Notes: generated by a model not told the origin, from the letters alone. A DNA stretch of 64,000 nt from Sporotomaculum syntrophicum (GCF_009932395.1 NZ_LSRS01000001.1:90864-154863), one strand, 5' to 3'. Shown: positions 38,705 to 49,516, counted from the first letter of the stretch. Program-made: numbers and translations.

Positions 38705-39436
38705 TTATTCCCCTCCTGCCAGTGCCAGGGCCTCTTTTATATTTACCGTACCGGCATACAGCGCTTTGCCGATAATAACCCCTTCCACACCCAGCGGGGC
38801 CAGTTCATTAAGCGCGGCAATATCCTCAATGGTGGAAACGCCGCCCGAGGCAATCACCTTCACCTTGCAGGACAGAGTTAACTTTTTAATAGCCTCCAGG
38901 TTTGGGCCTTTTAAAGTACCGTCACGGGAAATATCGGTGAACACAACTCTGGAAACGCCCAATTGATGGATTTCATCGGCCAGCTCCAGCGCATCCTTTT
39001 CCGCAGTTAAACCCCAGCCCTCAATAGCAACCTTGCCATCACGAGCGTCAATGCCAACCACGATGGCCTCGCTGCCGAAATGTGCGCATGCCTGGGACAC
39101 CAGGTCCGGGTTCTGAATCGCCGCCGTACCCAATATAACCCTGGATACGCCCAATCCCAGCAACTTCTCAATTGTGGGCAAATCGCGAATGCCGCCCCCC
39201 ACCTCTACCGGCATATCGACTGCTTTAATAATTTCCTGAATCGTATCCAGATTCCGCGGTGAACCGGCAAAGGCACCGTCCAGGTCTACTACATGCAAAT
39301 AACGGGCACCGCTTTCCTGCCATACTCGGGCTACAGCTACGGGATCGTCGGAATAAATGGTCTCGTTTTCCAGTTTACCCTCCACCAGGCGCACACACTT
39401 CCCAGCCCGCAAGTCTATAGCCGGAATAATTAACAT
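38705..39436 (-). CDS. hisA: ProFAR isomerase
   Basis: HisA, the barrel isomerase that makes PRFAR. The 243-aa product starts [20 protein letters not shown] (catalytic Asp in AIDL) and has the second Asp in [14 protein letters not shown], with phosphate loops VGGGIRD and ASGGVS. The start overlaps the hisH stop by several nucleotides. Confidence 0.97.
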   Translation of the reverse strand: MLIIPAIDLRAGKCVRLVEGKLENETIYSDDPVAVARVWQESGARYLHVVDLDGAFAGSPRNLDTIQEIIKAVDMPVEVGGGIRDLPTIEKLLGLGVSRVILGTAAIQNPDLVSQACAHFGSEAIVVGIDARDGKVAIEGWGLTAEKDALELADEIHQLGVSRVVFTDISRDGTLKGPNLEAIKKLTLSCKVKVIASGGVSTIEDIAALNELAPLGVEGVIIGKALYAGTVNIKEALALAGGE

Positions 39437-40041
39437 TTTTCCACCAACCTCCCAAAATTCTCTAGAATGCGCAGGCCCAGGGCGCTGCTTTTTTCCGGGT
39501 GAAATTGAATACCGTAAACATTGTCTTTCGCGGCAACGGAGGTAAAATCCATGCCGTATTCGGTAGTAACCACCGTTAATTCTGGATCGGCAGGCTCCAC
39601 ATAATAAGAATGCACAAAATAAAACGCAGCCTGGTCAGGGATGCCCTGGAAAAGCGGGCAGGACTTTTGATAAGTCAATGTATTCCAACCCATGTGGGGA
39701 ATTTTAAGCCCGGGCGGCAAACGCCGCACCCGCCCGGGGAACACTGCCAGGCCTTCGGTAATACCCCATTCTTCACTGTATTCGAACAACAGCTGCAGCC
39801 CCAGGCAAATGCCCAGAAATGGTTTGCCGGCGGCAATAACCCGGTGTATAGCATCCACCAGGCCACGGTTCCTGAGGTTACTCATGGCATCGGCAAATGC
39901 CCCCACGCCTGGTAAAACCACCCCCGCAGCTTGTTCCAGCTCCTGTGGGTTCGAGGTCACTTCCACGCCAAAGCCCATTTTTTCAAAACCTTTGGCCACA
40001 CTGCGCAAATTACCCATCCCGTAATCAACAATAGCAATCAA
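39430..40041 (-). CDS. hisH: Imidazole glycerol phosphate synthase, glutaminase subunit
   Basis: HisH, the class I glutaminase that passes ammonia to HisF. The 203-aa product has the nucleophile Cys in FLGICLGLQLLFE and the His-Glu pair in GIQFHPEKSS. It starts IAIVDYGMGNLRSVAKGF from TTG 40041. It overlaps hisA and is separated from hisF by it, the usual H-A-F order. Confidence 0.97.
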   Translation of the reverse strand: MIAIVDYGMGNLRSVAKGFEKMGFGVEVTSNPQELEQAAGVVLPGVGAFADAMSNLRNRGLVDAIHRVIAAGKPFLGICLGLQLLFEYSEEWGITEGLAVFPGRVRRLPPGLKIPHMGWNTLTYQKSCPLFQGIPDQAAFYFVHSYYVEPADPELTVVTTEYGMDFTSVAAKDNVYGIQFHPEKSSALGLRILENFGRLVEKC

Positions 40042-40064
40042 AAGAAGATGTCCCTCTCTCCCTA

Positions 40065-40664
40065 TTAAAGTAAACCTTTAGTGGAAGGCAAACCCCTTTG
40101 AGGGTCTTTTATTTCAACGGCTAAGCGCAGCGCACGGCCTAACCCTTTAAAGGCGGCTTCGATAATATGATGCGTATTATTACCTGCCAGCAGTCGCACA
40201 TGCAGGGTTAACGCCCCGTTTGAGGCAAAGGCCCGGAAAAACTCTTCCGCCAGTTCGGTGTCAAAATCACCAACTTTGGCCGTCGGCAGCGGCAGGTCAT
40301 AGGCCAAAAAGGCGCGGCCGCTTAAGTCCAGGGCCACTAAAACCAGTGCCTCATCCATAGGCAGCAGCACATGACCGTATCGTTCTATACCATACTTATC
40401 ACCAAGCGCTGTTTTTAACGCCTGTCCCAGGCAAATGCCCACATCCTCAACGGTATGATGGGCATCCACGGCCAGGTCACCGCGGGCGTGCAGCTTAAGC
40501 TCCATGCCGCCGTGCTTGGCCAACAGGTCCAGCATGTGATCCAGAAAACCCACGCCGGTATTAATCTCCGATTGACCGTTGCTATCCAGGGTCAAACTCA
40601 GGGCTATACCGGTTTCTTTGGTTTCCCGGTTGATTACCGCAGTGCGCGTTTTGGCTGTTTCCAT
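40065..40664 (-). CDS. hisB: Imidazoleglycerol-phosphate dehydratase
   Basis: HisB dehydratase, monofunctional (no histidinol phosphatase domain), 199 aa. The Mn-binding histidines are in GFLDHMLDLLAKHGG, DAHHTVEDVGI and NTHHIIEAAFKGLGRAL. The start is ATG 40664 behind GGGGGTGA rather than the upstream in-frame 40694, which lies in the gap after hisD without a ribosome site. Confidence 0.96.
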   Translation of the reverse strand: METAKTRTAVINRETKETGIALSLTLDSNGQSEINTGVGFLDHMLDLLAKHGGMELKLHARGDLAVDAHHTVEDVGICLGQALKTALGDKYGIERYGHVLLPMDEALVLVALDLSGRAFLAYDLPLPTAKVGDFDTELAEEFFRAFASNGALTLHVRLLAGNNTHHIIEAAFKGLGRALRLAVEIKDPQRGLPSTKGLL

Positions 40665-40708
40665 TACATCATTCACCCCCTGCCATGGCCGCATGCAAAT
40701 CGCGCCCG

Positions 40709-42025
40709 TTATTCAGCCGCGCTGCCCTCATCCTTGCCGCCGGCCAGAGCTGTCAGTCGATACTGCACGGATGCCGCGTGGGCGTCCAGTCCCTCCGTGT
40801 TGGCCAGGGTAAGGATATCCTCACCGTCTCTGGCCAGTGCCAGGGGAGAATAACCGATTAAACTGGTTTTTTTCATAAAGGTATCCACATTGAGGGGCGA
40901 GAAGAACCGGGCTGTACCACCGGTGGGCAAAACATGATTGGGGCCGGCCAGATAATCGCCTACCGGCTCAGGTGAAAAATGCCCCAGGAAAACAGCCCCG
41001 GCACCGGCCACTGAACCCAGCCAGCGATACGGGTCGGCCACCAGCAGCTCCAGATGCTCGGGAGCAAATGAATTAGCCACCTGTACTGCTTCTTCCAAGG
41101 TAGCAGTAATAATTATGGCGCCTCGTTCATTAATTGATTTCTCGGCCACCTCACGGCGGTTTAATTTAGCCAACTGCGCGGTGATTTGTTGCTGCACTTT
41201 CTCGGCCAGCCCGGCCACCGGGGTCACCAGAATGGATGAAGCCAGTTCATCATGTTCGGCCTGGGACAGCATATCGGCGGCCACAAATTCCGGCCTGGCT
41301 GAAGCGTCGGCCACAATCAGTATCTCACTGGGGCCGGCCAGCATATCGATATCCACCACGCCAAAAACCTGCCGTTTGGCCGCCGTTACATAAATATTGC
41401 CCGGGCCGACTATTTTATCTACCCGGTTCACTGTTTCCGTGCCATAGGCCAGCGCGGCCACCGCCTGAGCTCCGCCCACGCGGTAAATCTCGGTCACCCC
41501 CGCCTCGGCGGCGGCCACCAGTGTATAGGGGTTCACCGCACCACTGCGGTCAGGTGGAGTAACCATGACAATTTGCTGCACTCCTGCCACTGCAGCCGGG
41601 ATCGCGTTCATCAATACCGAAGATGGGTAAGCCGCCTTTCCTCCGGGGACATAGATACCCACCCTGCTCAGGGGTGTGATTAACTGCCCCAGCACAGTCC
41701 CGTCGGGTTGCGGGTCAATCCAGGAATTATGCAGCTGGCGACTGTGGTAACGTTGAATATTTTGAGCAGCTAGACGCAATGCCGCTAAAAAACGCTCACT
41801 TACCTTTTGGTAAGCAGCCTTTATTTCAGCTTCACTCACCGCCAGGTCCGAAGGTGTCAAAGCCGTACCGTCGAAGCGGGCAGTTATAGCGCATAATTGT
41901 TTATCTCCACCGTCACGGATGGCACCGACAATATCTTTTACCTCATTTTCAACCTTGTCCAAGTCCGCAGTCCTGCCTTGCAAAAGATCGGACAGGGCTT
42001 TATCCCCCGACTTGATTATGCGCAT
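40709..42025 (-). CDS. hisD: Histidinol dehydrogenase
   Basis: HisD, the last two NAD-dependent oxidations to histidine. The 438-aa product shows PGGKAAYPSSVLMNAIPA, VGPGNIYVTAAKRQVFG and DMLSQAEHDELASSILVT with the zinc ligands. The start is ATG 42025, eight bases after AGGAGAG. It is the first his gene after yerC and has a palindrome just upstream (42039-42054). hisG and hisC are not adjacent. Confidence 0.97.
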   Translation of the reverse strand: MRIIKSGDKALSDLLQGRTADLDKVENEVKDIVGAIRDGGDKQLCAITARFDGTALTPSDLAVSEAEIKAAYQKVSERFLAALRLAAQNIQRYHSRQLHNSWIDPQPDGTVLGQLITPLSRVGIYVPGGKAAYPSSVLMNAIPAAVAGVQQIVMVTPPDRSGAVNPYTLVAAAEAGVTEIYRVGGAQAVAALAYGTETVNRVDKIVGPGNIYVTAAKRQVFGVVDIDMLAGPSEILIVADASARPEFVAADMLSQAEHDELASSILVTPVAGLAEKVQQQITAQLAKLNRREVAEKSINERGAIIITATLEEAVQVANSFAPEHLELLVADPYRWLGSVAGAGAVFLGHFSPEPVGDYLAGPNHVLPTGGTARFFSPLNVDTFMKKTSLIGYSPLALARDGEDILTLANTEGLDAHAASVQYRLTALAGGKDEGSAAE

Positions 42026-42038
42026 CAAGCACACTCTC

Positions 42039-42054
42039 CTTTAATACATTAAAG
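42039..42054. promoter_or_regulatory. Candidate operator in front of hisD
   Basis: A perfect palindrome CTTTAAT-AC-ATTAAAG that lies at 14-29 nt before the hisD start and overlaps the ribosome-site region. Its place between the yerC/hisR-type repressor gene and the his operon suggests a repressor site. It has not been matched to a known motif. Confidence 0.4.
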
Positions 42055-42106
42055 CGATAATACATAAAAATATTAAAGCAGTATCAGCCTTCTGTCAACA
42101 TATATT

Positions 42107-42418
42107 TTAATCACCTGTATCTTTATGGGTGTGCAGACGGCTCAATACTGTTTTGTAACCGTCCGCGCCATAATACAAAGATCTTTTTACTCTGCTGATA
42201 GTGGCTGTACTGGCTCCCGTCTGTGAGGCAATTTCACCGTAAGTGAAGTTACCCTGGAGCATTCTGGCCACTTCCAGCCGCTGCGCCATAGTTTTCAGCT
42301 CGGTGACCGTGCATACATCTTCAAAAAACTGGTAGCACTCGTCAATGCTCTCGAGCTGTAAAATAGCTTCAAAAAGCTGATCCAATAAGGGTTCTCGCAA
42401 TTTACCGGTGTAAGCCAC
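42107..42418 (-). CDS. yerC: TrpR-family regulator YerC/HisR
   Basis: A 103-aa TrpR-superfamily DNA-binding protein of the YerC/YecD type. The helix-turn-helix is FTYGEIASQTGASTATISRVKRSLYYG, and FFEDVCTVTELKTMAQRLEVARML is the family core. Comparative genomics has linked this family in Firmicutes (named HisR there) to repression of histidine genes. Here it lies 81 nt upstream of hisD in the same direction, which fits. Whether it senses histidine cannot be read from the sequence. Confidence 0.88.
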   Translation of the reverse strand: MAYTGKLREPLLDQLFEAILQLESIDECYQFFEDVCTVTELKTMAQRLEVARMLQGNFTYGEIASQTGASTATISRVKRSLYYGADGYKTVLSRLHTHKDTGD

Positions 42419-42580
42419 CTTAGTATTCCTCCTGGATTTATTTATACTTTTAGGTTGTTATTTCAGATTAACTAATATGCATTTCGACAGCTTTATAAAC
42501 AAATCCTTTTTTCCGGTAAAGTATTAAAATGAAAAAGATAAGTTATCATTATCCCGGCAGAAGCCACTTTTTTATATCAC

Positions 42581-42622
42581 CAAAAAAGCCCGATATTCCT
42601 TAGCACAGGAAAATCGGGCTCA
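42581..42622 (-). terminator. Terminator of the purine operon
   Basis: AGCCCGAT and ATCGGGCT (42613-42620, 42587-42594) form the stem; on the minus strand it is followed by TTTTTTGG. It lies 37-70 nt after the purD stop. Confidence 0.88.
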
Positions 42623-42658
42623 AAACTTCCCAATCATGTCTTAATGTACTCTAGCAAG

Positions 42659-43924
42659 CTACCTGTTGATGGCTTTTTCACCAATATCCTTGCGATAGTG
42701 CATGCCATTAAATTTCACCTGAGATACGCCCCGGTAGGCCAGTTCGATAGCCTCAGGAATACCGGCTGCCCGGGCGGTTATGCCCAGCACCCGGCCCCCG
42801 GCTGTAACCACCCGGCCGTTCTTTAAAGCTGTACCCGCGTGGAAAGCTACCACATTTTCAGGCAGGTCGGCCAACCCGGTAATTTCTTCACCTTTATTGT
42901 ACGGGCCGGGGTAACCGCCGGAGGCCAGCACTACACAAACACTGGCGCCTTCGTGCCAGCGCAGGTCTACCTTGTTTAATTCGCCCGCGATTAGCGCTTC
43001 CATCACGTCAACCAGATCTGACTCCATCATCATCAACAAAGGCTGGGTTTCCGGGTCACCAAAACGGGCGTTAAACTCCAACACCTGCGGTCCCTTGTCC
43101 GTCATCATCAGCCCGGCGTACAGCACCCCCCGGTAGGGACGGTCCTCGGCAGCCATACCGCGTACCGCAGGGACCAGGATAGTTTCCAGCACCTGCTGCC
43201 GGAGCTCAGGAGTTAAAACAGGCGCCGGCGCGTAGGCTCCCATACCGCCGGTATTCGGGCCCCGGTCATGGTCATATACCTGCTTGTGATCCTGGGCGGC
43301 CAGCATGGGCACAACATGTTCACCATCGGTAAAGGCCAGCATACTAACCTCTTCGCCCCGCAGCAGTTCTTCCACTACCACCTGCCGGCCGGCCGCGCCA
43401 AATATCCGGTTTTCCATCATATCGCTAACTGCAGCCAGTGCCGTTTGCTCATCCTCGGCCACCACAACGCCTTTACCGGCCGCCAGCCCGTCGGCCTTGA
43501 TGACGCAGGGTGCAGCGAGCTGTTTAATATACTCCTTGGCCTGGCCGGCATTGTCAAAAACTGCGTACCGGGCAGTAGGAATACCATATTTTTGCATGAT
43601 TCCCTTGGCCAGCACTTTGCTGCCTTCGATTTCCGCCGCCCGCCGGCGCGGCCCGAATACAGGGTAGCCTTCCTTTTCCAGCGCGTCCACCAGGCCGGCT
43701 ACCAGGGGCACTTCCGGCCCCACTACAGTTAAATCAATTTTCTCTCGCCTGACCAGGTCAATAATAGCCGGTATGTTGTTGTCCTGAATATCTACGCATT
43801 CCGCCAGCCGGGCGATACCGGCGTTGCCCGGCCCGCAAAATATTTTTTTTACCCGGGGGCTCCGGCTGATTTTCCAGGCCAGGGCATGCTCTCTGCCGCC
43901 GCCCCCAACGATTAATACTTTCAT
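42659..43924 (-). CDS. purD: Phosphoribosylamine-glycine ligase
   Basis: PurD (GAR synthetase), second step of purine synthesis. The 421-aa ATP-grasp protein starts MKVLIVGGGGREHALAWK, and has PCVIKADGLAAGKGVVVAE and LEFNARFGDPETQPLLMM for ATP and Mg binding. Last gene of the pur operon. Confidence 0.97.
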   Translation of the reverse strand: MKVLIVGGGGREHALAWKISRSPRVKKIFCGPGNAGIARLAECVDIQDNNIPAIIDLVRREKIDLTVVGPEVPLVAGLVDALEKEGYPVFGPRRRAAEIEGSKVLAKGIMQKYGIPTARYAVFDNAGQAKEYIKQLAAPCVIKADGLAAGKGVVVAEDEQTALAAVSDMMENRIFGAAGRQVVVEELLRGEEVSMLAFTDGEHVVPMLAAQDHKQVYDHDRGPNTGGMGAYAPAPVLTPELRQQVLETILVPAVRGMAAEDRPYRGVLYAGLMMTDKGPQVLEFNARFGDPETQPLLMMMESDLVDVMEALIAGELNKVDLRWHEGASVCVVLASGGYPGPYNKGEEITGLADLPENVVAFHAGTALKNGRVVTAGGRVLGITARAAGIPEAIELAYRGVSQVKFNGMHYRKDIGEKAINR

Positions 43925-43962
43925 CGGCGTTTCCCTCCATGCTAATCTACACCGGCACCGGT

Positions 43963-45504
43963 CTAATGCCGGAAGTGGCGCATACCTGTGAATATCATGG
44001 CTATATCATGCTCATTAGCCACGGCAATGGACTCCTCATCGCGTATTGAACCGCCGGGCTGTATAACGGCACTGATACCGGCCTTCGCTGCTTCCTCCAG
44101 GGAATCGGAAAACGGGAAGAAGGCGTCAGAGGCCAGCACCGCGCCACGGGCTGCTTCCCCGGCCTGTTCCAGGGCTAGACGGGTTGAAGTGACCCGGTTC
44201 ATCTGGCCGGCCCCCGCGCCCAGTAATTTTTTATCCTTAACTACCGCAATGGCATTGGATTTAACGAATTTGGCAACCGTCATGGCAAAAATTAAATCGT
44301 CCATCTCGGCCTGGGAGGGGGCCCGCTTGGTAACCACTTTTATCTCTTCGGGAACCACCCCTCCCAGGTCAAAGTCCTGCACCAGCAGGCCCCCGTTTAC
44401 CTTGCGCACATCAAAACGGTCACTGGTCGGTCCGGTCAGTGGGCCGGTTTTCAAAATACGCAGGTTTGCTTTTTGCTGCAGAATAGCCAGAGCCTCGTCC
44501 GTATAATCCGGTGCAATCACCGCTTCATAAAAGACTGGTTTCATGGCCAATGCCGTCTCGGCATCAACCACTGTGTTAATAGCCACAATACCGCCGTAGG
44601 CCGATACCGTATCACCCTCGTAGGCTCCGGTATAGGCATCTACCGGTTTAGCTGCACTGGCTACCCCGCACGGGTTGTTATGTTTTACCACGACGGCAGT
44701 AATGTCACTGAATTCTTTTACTAATTCAAAAGCTGCATTGATATCCAGGATATTATTATAGGAAAGCTCTTTGCCGTGCAGCTGCACAGCGTTGGCAATG
44801 CAGGCCCCGGTTACCGAAGAGTCACGGTAAAAGGCTGCCTGCTGGTGTGGATTTTCACCATAGCGCAAGTTTTGCGCCAGCTCATATTTTTTATCCCAAA
44901 CGGTGGGAAATTCACCGGACGGCTGTTTAAGGCCGGTCAGGTAAGCTGTTATGGCGGTGTCGTAAGAGGCGGTGTGAGCAAATGCTTCCCTGGCCAGATC
45001 CAGGCGGAATTGCTCATCAATATTGCCTTTTTGCACCGCTTCCAGTACCCCGGCATAGCGCTGCGGGCTTACCACCACCAGCACATAACGGTAGTTTTTA
45101 GCTGCTGAACGCACCATCGTGGGGCCGCCGATATCAATATTTTCAATGGCCTCTTCCAAAGTTACCCCGGGCCTGGCCACCGTTTCCCTGAAGGGGTAAA
45201 GATTTACCACTACCAGGTCAATGGGAGTAATGTTATGTTCCTGCAGCTGACTTAAGTGTTCCGGAGTACGCATGGCCAAAATACCCCCGTGCACATTGGG
45301 GTGCAGAGTTTTCACCCGACCATCCAGTATCTCCGGAAAACCGGTGACATCAGATATGTAAGTAACGGGTATGCCGGCTCCGCGCAGCGCCTGGGCAGTG
45401 CCGCCGGTGGAGACAATTTCCACACCCGCCTGCACCAAGCCACGGGCAAATTCCTCCAGCCCGGACTTGTCTGAAACGCTTATTAATGCCCGTTTAACAG
45501 TCAT
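43963..45504 (-). CDS. purH: Bifunctional AICAR transformylase/IMP cyclohydrolase
   Basis: PurH, the last two steps to IMP. The 513-aa product has the N-terminal IMP cyclohydrolase domain (KRALISVSDKSGLEEFARGL, GRVKTLHPNVHGGILAM) and the C-terminal AICAR formyltransferase domain with VVKHNNPCGVA and the folate site PGGSIRDEESIAVANEHD. It uses 10-formyl-THF and also processes AICAR released by HisF/HisH. Confidence 0.97.
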   Translation of the reverse strand: MTVKRALISVSDKSGLEEFARGLVQAGVEIVSTGGTAQALRGAGIPVTYISDVTGFPEILDGRVKTLHPNVHGGILAMRTPEHLSQLQEHNITPIDLVVVNLYPFRETVARPGVTLEEAIENIDIGGPTMVRSAAKNYRYVLVVVSPQRYAGVLEAVQKGNIDEQFRLDLAREAFAHTASYDTAITAYLTGLKQPSGEFPTVWDKKYELAQNLRYGENPHQQAAFYRDSSVTGACIANAVQLHGKELSYNNILDINAAFELVKEFSDITAVVVKHNNPCGVASAAKPVDAYTGAYEGDTVSAYGGIVAINTVVDAETALAMKPVFYEAVIAPDYTDEALAILQQKANLRILKTGPLTGPTSDRFDVRKVNGGLLVQDFDLGGVVPEEIKVVTKRAPSQAEMDDLIFAMTVAKFVKSNAIAVVKDKKLLGAGAGQMNRVTSTRLALEQAGEAARGAVLASDAFFPFSDSLEEAAKAGISAVIQPGGSIRDEESIAVANEHDIAMIFTGMRHFRH

Positions 45505-45612
45505 TTTGTGTACCTCCTCTGTTACCTGCGTATTTGTTGGGTAATTTTATCAGATTGTTATTGATAGCACGACAGAAGCAACAGCACCGTCTCTATACTC
45601 CTACCCATGCTC

Positions 45613-46224
45613 CTATACTCGTACGCGCACTCTTCTTCCTTCTACGATTAATTTGTCTTCACAATACAGCTTTACCGCCTCAGGATAAATCCGGTGTTCT
45701 TGTTCCAAAATACGCTCCGTCAGCATATCTACGGTATCGTCATCATAGACCGGTACCACCGCTTGCATTATGATGGGTCCTGTATCCATGCCGTCGTCTA
45801 CAAAATGCACCGTACAGCCGCTGTATTTTACCCCGTAGCGCCAGGCCTGCTCTTGAGCGTGCAGCCCGGGAAAAGAAGGCAGCAGAGCAGGATGAATATT
45901 CATGATCCGCCCGGCAAACGCACCCAGCAAGGTCGGGCCCACCAGTCGCATATAGCCGGCCAGGCACACCAGATGCACACCATGCTTCTGCAGAACTTCC
46001 ACAATATAGAGCTCATACCCGGCCTTGTCCGGATAATCACGCATGTTCACCGCCAGAGCTGGAATACCCGCCTGCCGTGCCCTTTCCAGGGCGTAAGCGT
46101 CACTATGATCGCTGATCACTACCGCCACCCGGGCCGGTATTTTTCCTGCCGCGCAGGCATCCATTATGCATTGCAGGTTAGAGCCCCGGCCTGAGACAAG
46201 CACGCCTAAATTTTTTCTCTCCAT
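45613..46224 (-). CDS. purN: GAR transformylase (formyl-THF dependent)
   Basis: PurN, 203 aa from ATG 46224 (AGGGAG upstream). It has NLGVLVSGRGSNLQCIMDA at the start and the active-site Asn/His/Asp set in MNIHPALLPSFPGLHAQEQAW and VHFVDDGMDTGPII. A longer in-frame start at 46248 lacks a ribosome site and overlaps the purM end region. Confidence 0.96.
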   Translation of the reverse strand: MERKNLGVLVSGRGSNLQCIMDACAAGKIPARVAVVISDHSDAYALERARQAGIPALAVNMRDYPDKAGYELYIVEVLQKHGVHLVCLAGYMRLVGPTLLGAFAGRIMNIHPALLPSFPGLHAQEQAWRYGVKYSGCTVHFVDDGMDTGPIIMQAVVPVYDDDTVDMLTERILEQEHRIYPEAVKLYCEDKLIVEGRRVRVRV

Positions 46225-46257
46225 GAGAACTCCCTCACTAAACAACATTACATCAAA

Positions 46258-47313
46258 TTAACACTTTTGCTCAACTAGCTGTACTTTTCTATCACCTTTG
46301 ACCACCCGGCCGATTATGCGGGCATCTACACCCCGTTCCCTTAGATCATCCAATATAGCGCCAATTTGGGCAATGGGTACTACCAGCACCATTCCAATGC
46401 CCATATTAAACACCCGGAACATCTCACCGGTTTCCACCGGCCCTTCCCGGGCGATAACCTTAAACACCTCGGGTACATCCCAGGCATCGGTATTGATAAA
46501 GGCCGCCGTACCCTCGGGCAGCACCCGGGGCACGTTTTCCACCAGACCACCGCCAGTGATATGGGCCATACCTTTAATATTATACTTATCCAGCAGCGGC
46601 AGCACAGCGGATACATAAATCCTGGTCGGGCAAAGCATCTCCTCACCCACGGTACGATTAAAAGCAGGGTGCACCTGATCCACCCGGTAACCGGCTTTTT
46701 CCAGCAAAACGCGGCGGGCAAGAGAAAAACCGTTGCTGTGCAAACCCGAGGATGCTAGACCAATCAGCACATCACCCGGCACAATGGTACTGCCGTCAAT
46801 AATCTTGTGCTTATCCACCACTCCAACCGCAAAGCCTGCCACATCATACTCTCCGGCCCCGTAGAAATCAGGCATTTCGGCAGTTTCCCCGCCAATCAGA
46901 GCACAGCCGGCCTGGCGGCAGCCCTCAGCTACCCCGGCCACAATATCCGCCACCTGCTCGGGATTTAGCTTGCCCACAGCCAGGTAGTCCAGGAAAAACA
47001 GCGGCTGGGCGCCCAGGGTAAGGATATCGTTGACGCACATAGCCACGGCATCAATGCCAATGGTATCGTGTTTGCCCGTTAAAAAAGCCAGCTTTAATTT
47101 GGTGCCCACCCCATCTGTGCCGGACACCAGCACAGGTTGCTCATATTTGGCAGTATCCAGGGCAAATAGCCCGCCAAACCCCCCGATGCCGGTGAGCACT
47201 TCGGGGCGCAAGGTACTTTGCACTGATTTTTTCATCAGGTCCACGGCCCGGTTGCCGGCGTCGATATCCACGCCGGTATCCGCATAGGTCATGGTTTTTT
47301 GTTCATTTTCCAA
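46258..47313 (-). CDS. purM: AIR synthetase
   Basis: PurM (phosphoribosylformylglycinamidine cyclo-ligase), 351 aa. Features: [20 protein letters not shown] at the N-terminus, [13 protein letters not shown] and the ATP segment [14 protein letters not shown], then [14 protein letters not shown]. The start is TTG 47313, eight bases after GGAGG. Its substrate FGAM needs PurL/Q/S, which are not encoded in this window. Confidence 0.96.
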   Translation of the reverse strand: MENEQKTMTYADTGVDIDAGNRAVDLMKKSVQSTLRPEVLTGIGGFGGLFALDTAKYEQPVLVSGTDGVGTKLKLAFLTGKHDTIGIDAVAMCVNDILTLGAQPLFFLDYLAVGKLNPEQVADIVAGVAEGCRQAGCALIGGETAEMPDFYGAGEYDVAGFAVGVVDKHKIIDGSTIVPGDVLIGLASSGLHSNGFSLARRVLLEKAGYRVDQVHPAFNRTVGEEMLCPTRIYVSAVLPLLDKYNIKGMAHITGGGLVENVPRVLPEGTAAFINTDAWDVPEVFKVIAREGPVETGEMFRVFNMGIGMVLVVPIAQIGAILDDLRERGVDARIIGRVVKGDRKVQLVEQKC

Positions 47314-47339
47314 ACTACTCTCCTCCAACGGCTCATAAT

Positions 47340-48773
47340 CTATTCTAGACTATACTTGCCGGATTCATGTGGCTTGGCCACTTCCACCGGGTAATTACCA
47401 TCAAAACAAGCGGTACAAAAACTATCCCTGGAGTCACCGAATATCTTTAACAGCCCCTCCAAGGAAAGATAATGCAAACCATCGGCGCCAATTTGACTGC
47501 GAATTTCATCCAATGAAATTTGAGCGGCAATTAATTCCTGCTCATCCGAGGTATCTATGCCGTAGTAGCAGGAACGGGTAATGGGAGGTGAACTGAGACA
47601 CATATGCACCTCACGCACTCCACAGTCCCGCAGTAAAGTAACAATTTTATGGCTGGTGGTACCCCGCACGATGGAGTCGTCCACAATCACCACCCGTTTG
47701 CCGTCCAGCAACTCCCGCACCGGGCTGAGCTTTAGGCGCACCGCCAGATCCCGCATATCCCGGGTAGGCTGAATAAATGTACGCCCGACATAAGGGCTTT
47801 TTATCAAACCTTCTTCATAAGGGATGCCGGACCTGTCGGCAAACCCACGGGCTGCAGCATTGCCGGAGTCGGGCACCGGTATCACCATATCGGCCTCCAC
47901 CCGGTATTCCTCCGCCAGTACCCGACCCATTTCCCGGCGTACCCGGTTGACGTTAAAGCCGTCGATGATACTGTCCGGCCGGGCAAAATAAATATATTCA
48001 AAAATACAGATAGACCGCCGGCGCGGCTGTAAAATTTGAAAAGACTCCAGCCCGTTTTGGTCGATTATGATAATTTCTCCTGGCTGCACGTCCCGGAGCA
48101 GGGTAGCGCCCACAGTACCCAGTGCTGCGGATTCGGAAGCCACCACATATCCGTTATCCAACCTGCCCAGGCATAAAGGCCGGAACCCGTTGGGATCACG
48201 CAAGGCAATCAGTTTATTCTCCGTAAGTATGACTAGCGAATAAGCGCCTTTGATATCAATCATGCATTTGGTGAGGGCATCTATCAAATCGCCCCGGTTG
48301 GAACGTGCAATGACATTAACAATAACTTCACTGTCTGTGGAGGATTGGAATACCGCACCGCCTGCCATTAACTGTGAACACAATTCAGTAACATTAGTTA
48401 AATTCCCGTTATGGGCCAGAGCCAGCATTCCTTCGGCGTAACGGAAGAGCAGAGGCTGAGCATTAACCGCGTGGCTGGCCCCGGTGGTGGAGTAGCGCAC
48501 GTGGCCGACGGCAATACTCCCTTTTAGTTGGCTCAACTGTTCTGTGGAAAATACCTCGGGCACTAAACCCATACCCTTATGCAACTGAACTCTTTTACCG
48601 TCAGCGACGGCTATACCGGCGCTTTCCTGACCACGGTGCTGCAGGGCGTAAAGCCCATAATAGCTAAGCCTGGCTACATCACGCCCCGGGGCATAGATAC
48701 CGAAAACACCACATTCTTCTCCGGGTTTGTCTAATAATATTTCACCTGGCAATTCAGGACGATATTTTCCCAT
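47340..48773 (-). CDS. purF: Glutamine phosphoribosylpyrophosphate amidotransferase
   Basis: PurF, the committed step: PRPP + Gln to phosphoribosylamine. The 477-aa product has a propeptide of about 20 residues before the Ntn nucleophile C21 (EECGVFGIY), the PRPP loop [16 protein letters not shown], and cysteines in [13 protein letters not shown] and the C-terminal [10 protein letters not shown] that fit the [4Fe-4S] Bacillus-type enzyme. Oxygen sensitivity of that cluster fits an anaerobe. Confidence 0.97.
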   Translation of the reverse strand: MGKYRPELPGEILLDKPGEECGVFGIYAPGRDVARLSYYGLYALQHRGQESAGIAVADGKRVQLHKGMGLVPEVFSTEQLSQLKGSIAVGHVRYSTTGASHAVNAQPLLFRYAEGMLALAHNGNLTNVTELCSQLMAGGAVFQSSTDSEVIVNVIARSNRGDLIDALTKCMIDIKGAYSLVILTENKLIALRDPNGFRPLCLGRLDNGYVVASESAALGTVGATLLRDVQPGEIIIIDQNGLESFQILQPRRRSICIFEYIYFARPDSIIDGFNVNRVRREMGRVLAEEYRVEADMVIPVPDSGNAAARGFADRSGIPYEEGLIKSPYVGRTFIQPTRDMRDLAVRLKLSPVRELLDGKRVVIVDDSIVRGTTSHKIVTLLRDCGVREVHMCLSSPPITRSCYYGIDTSDEQELIAAQISLDEIRSQIGADGLHYLSLEGLLKIFGDSRDSFCTACFDGNYPVEVAKPHESGKYSLE

Positions 48774-48811
48774 TTTATCTCCCCCAGATGTTTATAACTA
48801 TGTGGCGACTG

Positions 48812-49516
48812 TTATTTCGTTAAACGGCGATACACTTCCTGGTAAGCTTCCTCCACGTTACCCAGATCACGGCGAAAACGATCCTTGTCAAGTTTTTCCC
48901 TGGTATGCTTGTCCCAGAACCGGCAAGTATCGGGTGATATTTCGTCGCCCAACAGCACCTCACCTTTATGCAGCCCGAACTCCAACTTAAAATCCACTAA
49001 TTCAATATCCCGCTCAGCCAGGTGAGCCAGCATTACCTCATTGACTTTTAAAGCAGTTTCCCTGATTCTAGCCATTTGTTCCGGTGTAGCCAGTTTAATG
49101 GCCTGGATATGGTCGTCATTGAACAGCGGGTCGCCCAACTCATCGTTTTTATAATAATATTCCACCACTGCTTTTGGCAGCGTGGTTCCCTCTTCCAGAC
49201 CCAAGCGCTTGGCCAAACTGCCGGCAGCGATATTGCGCACAACCACTTCCACTAGAATAATCTTCAGCGCCTTGACTACCATTTCAGTGTCCGACTTTTC
49301 TTCCACAAAGTGTGAATCAATGCCTTTATCGGCCAGCATACGGAAAAAGTAAGCTGAGATGCGGTTGTTCAAAGAACCTTTGCCGACAATGGTGCCTTTT
49401 TTTAACCCGTTAAAGGCAGTAGCGTCGTCTTTGTATTCCACCCAGTAATAATCAGGGTTATTGGTGCGGTATACTTTTTTGGCTTTTCCTTCGTAGATTT
49501 GTTCCAGTTTTTCCAC
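48812..49516 (-). CDS. purC: SAICAR synthetase, operon copy
   Basis: PurC, 234 aa, the canonical copy in the pur operon. Signatures: [32 protein letters not shown] and LVDFKLEFG, then [13 protein letters not shown]. The start is GTG 49516 with AAGAAGG nine bases upstream. A second divergent copy lies alone at 4733-5416. Confidence 0.96.
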   Translation of the reverse strand: MEKLEQIYEGKAKKVYRTNNPDYYWVEYKDDATAFNGLKKGTIVGKGSLNNRISAYFFRMLADKGIDSHFVEEKSDTEMVVKALKIILVEVVVRNIAAGSLAKRLGLEEGTTLPKAVVEYYYKNDELGDPLFNDDHIQAIKLATPEQMARIRETALKVNEVMLAHLAERDIELVDFKLEFGLHKGEVLLGDEISPDTCRFWDKHTREKLDKDRFRRDLGNVEEAYQEVYRRLTK

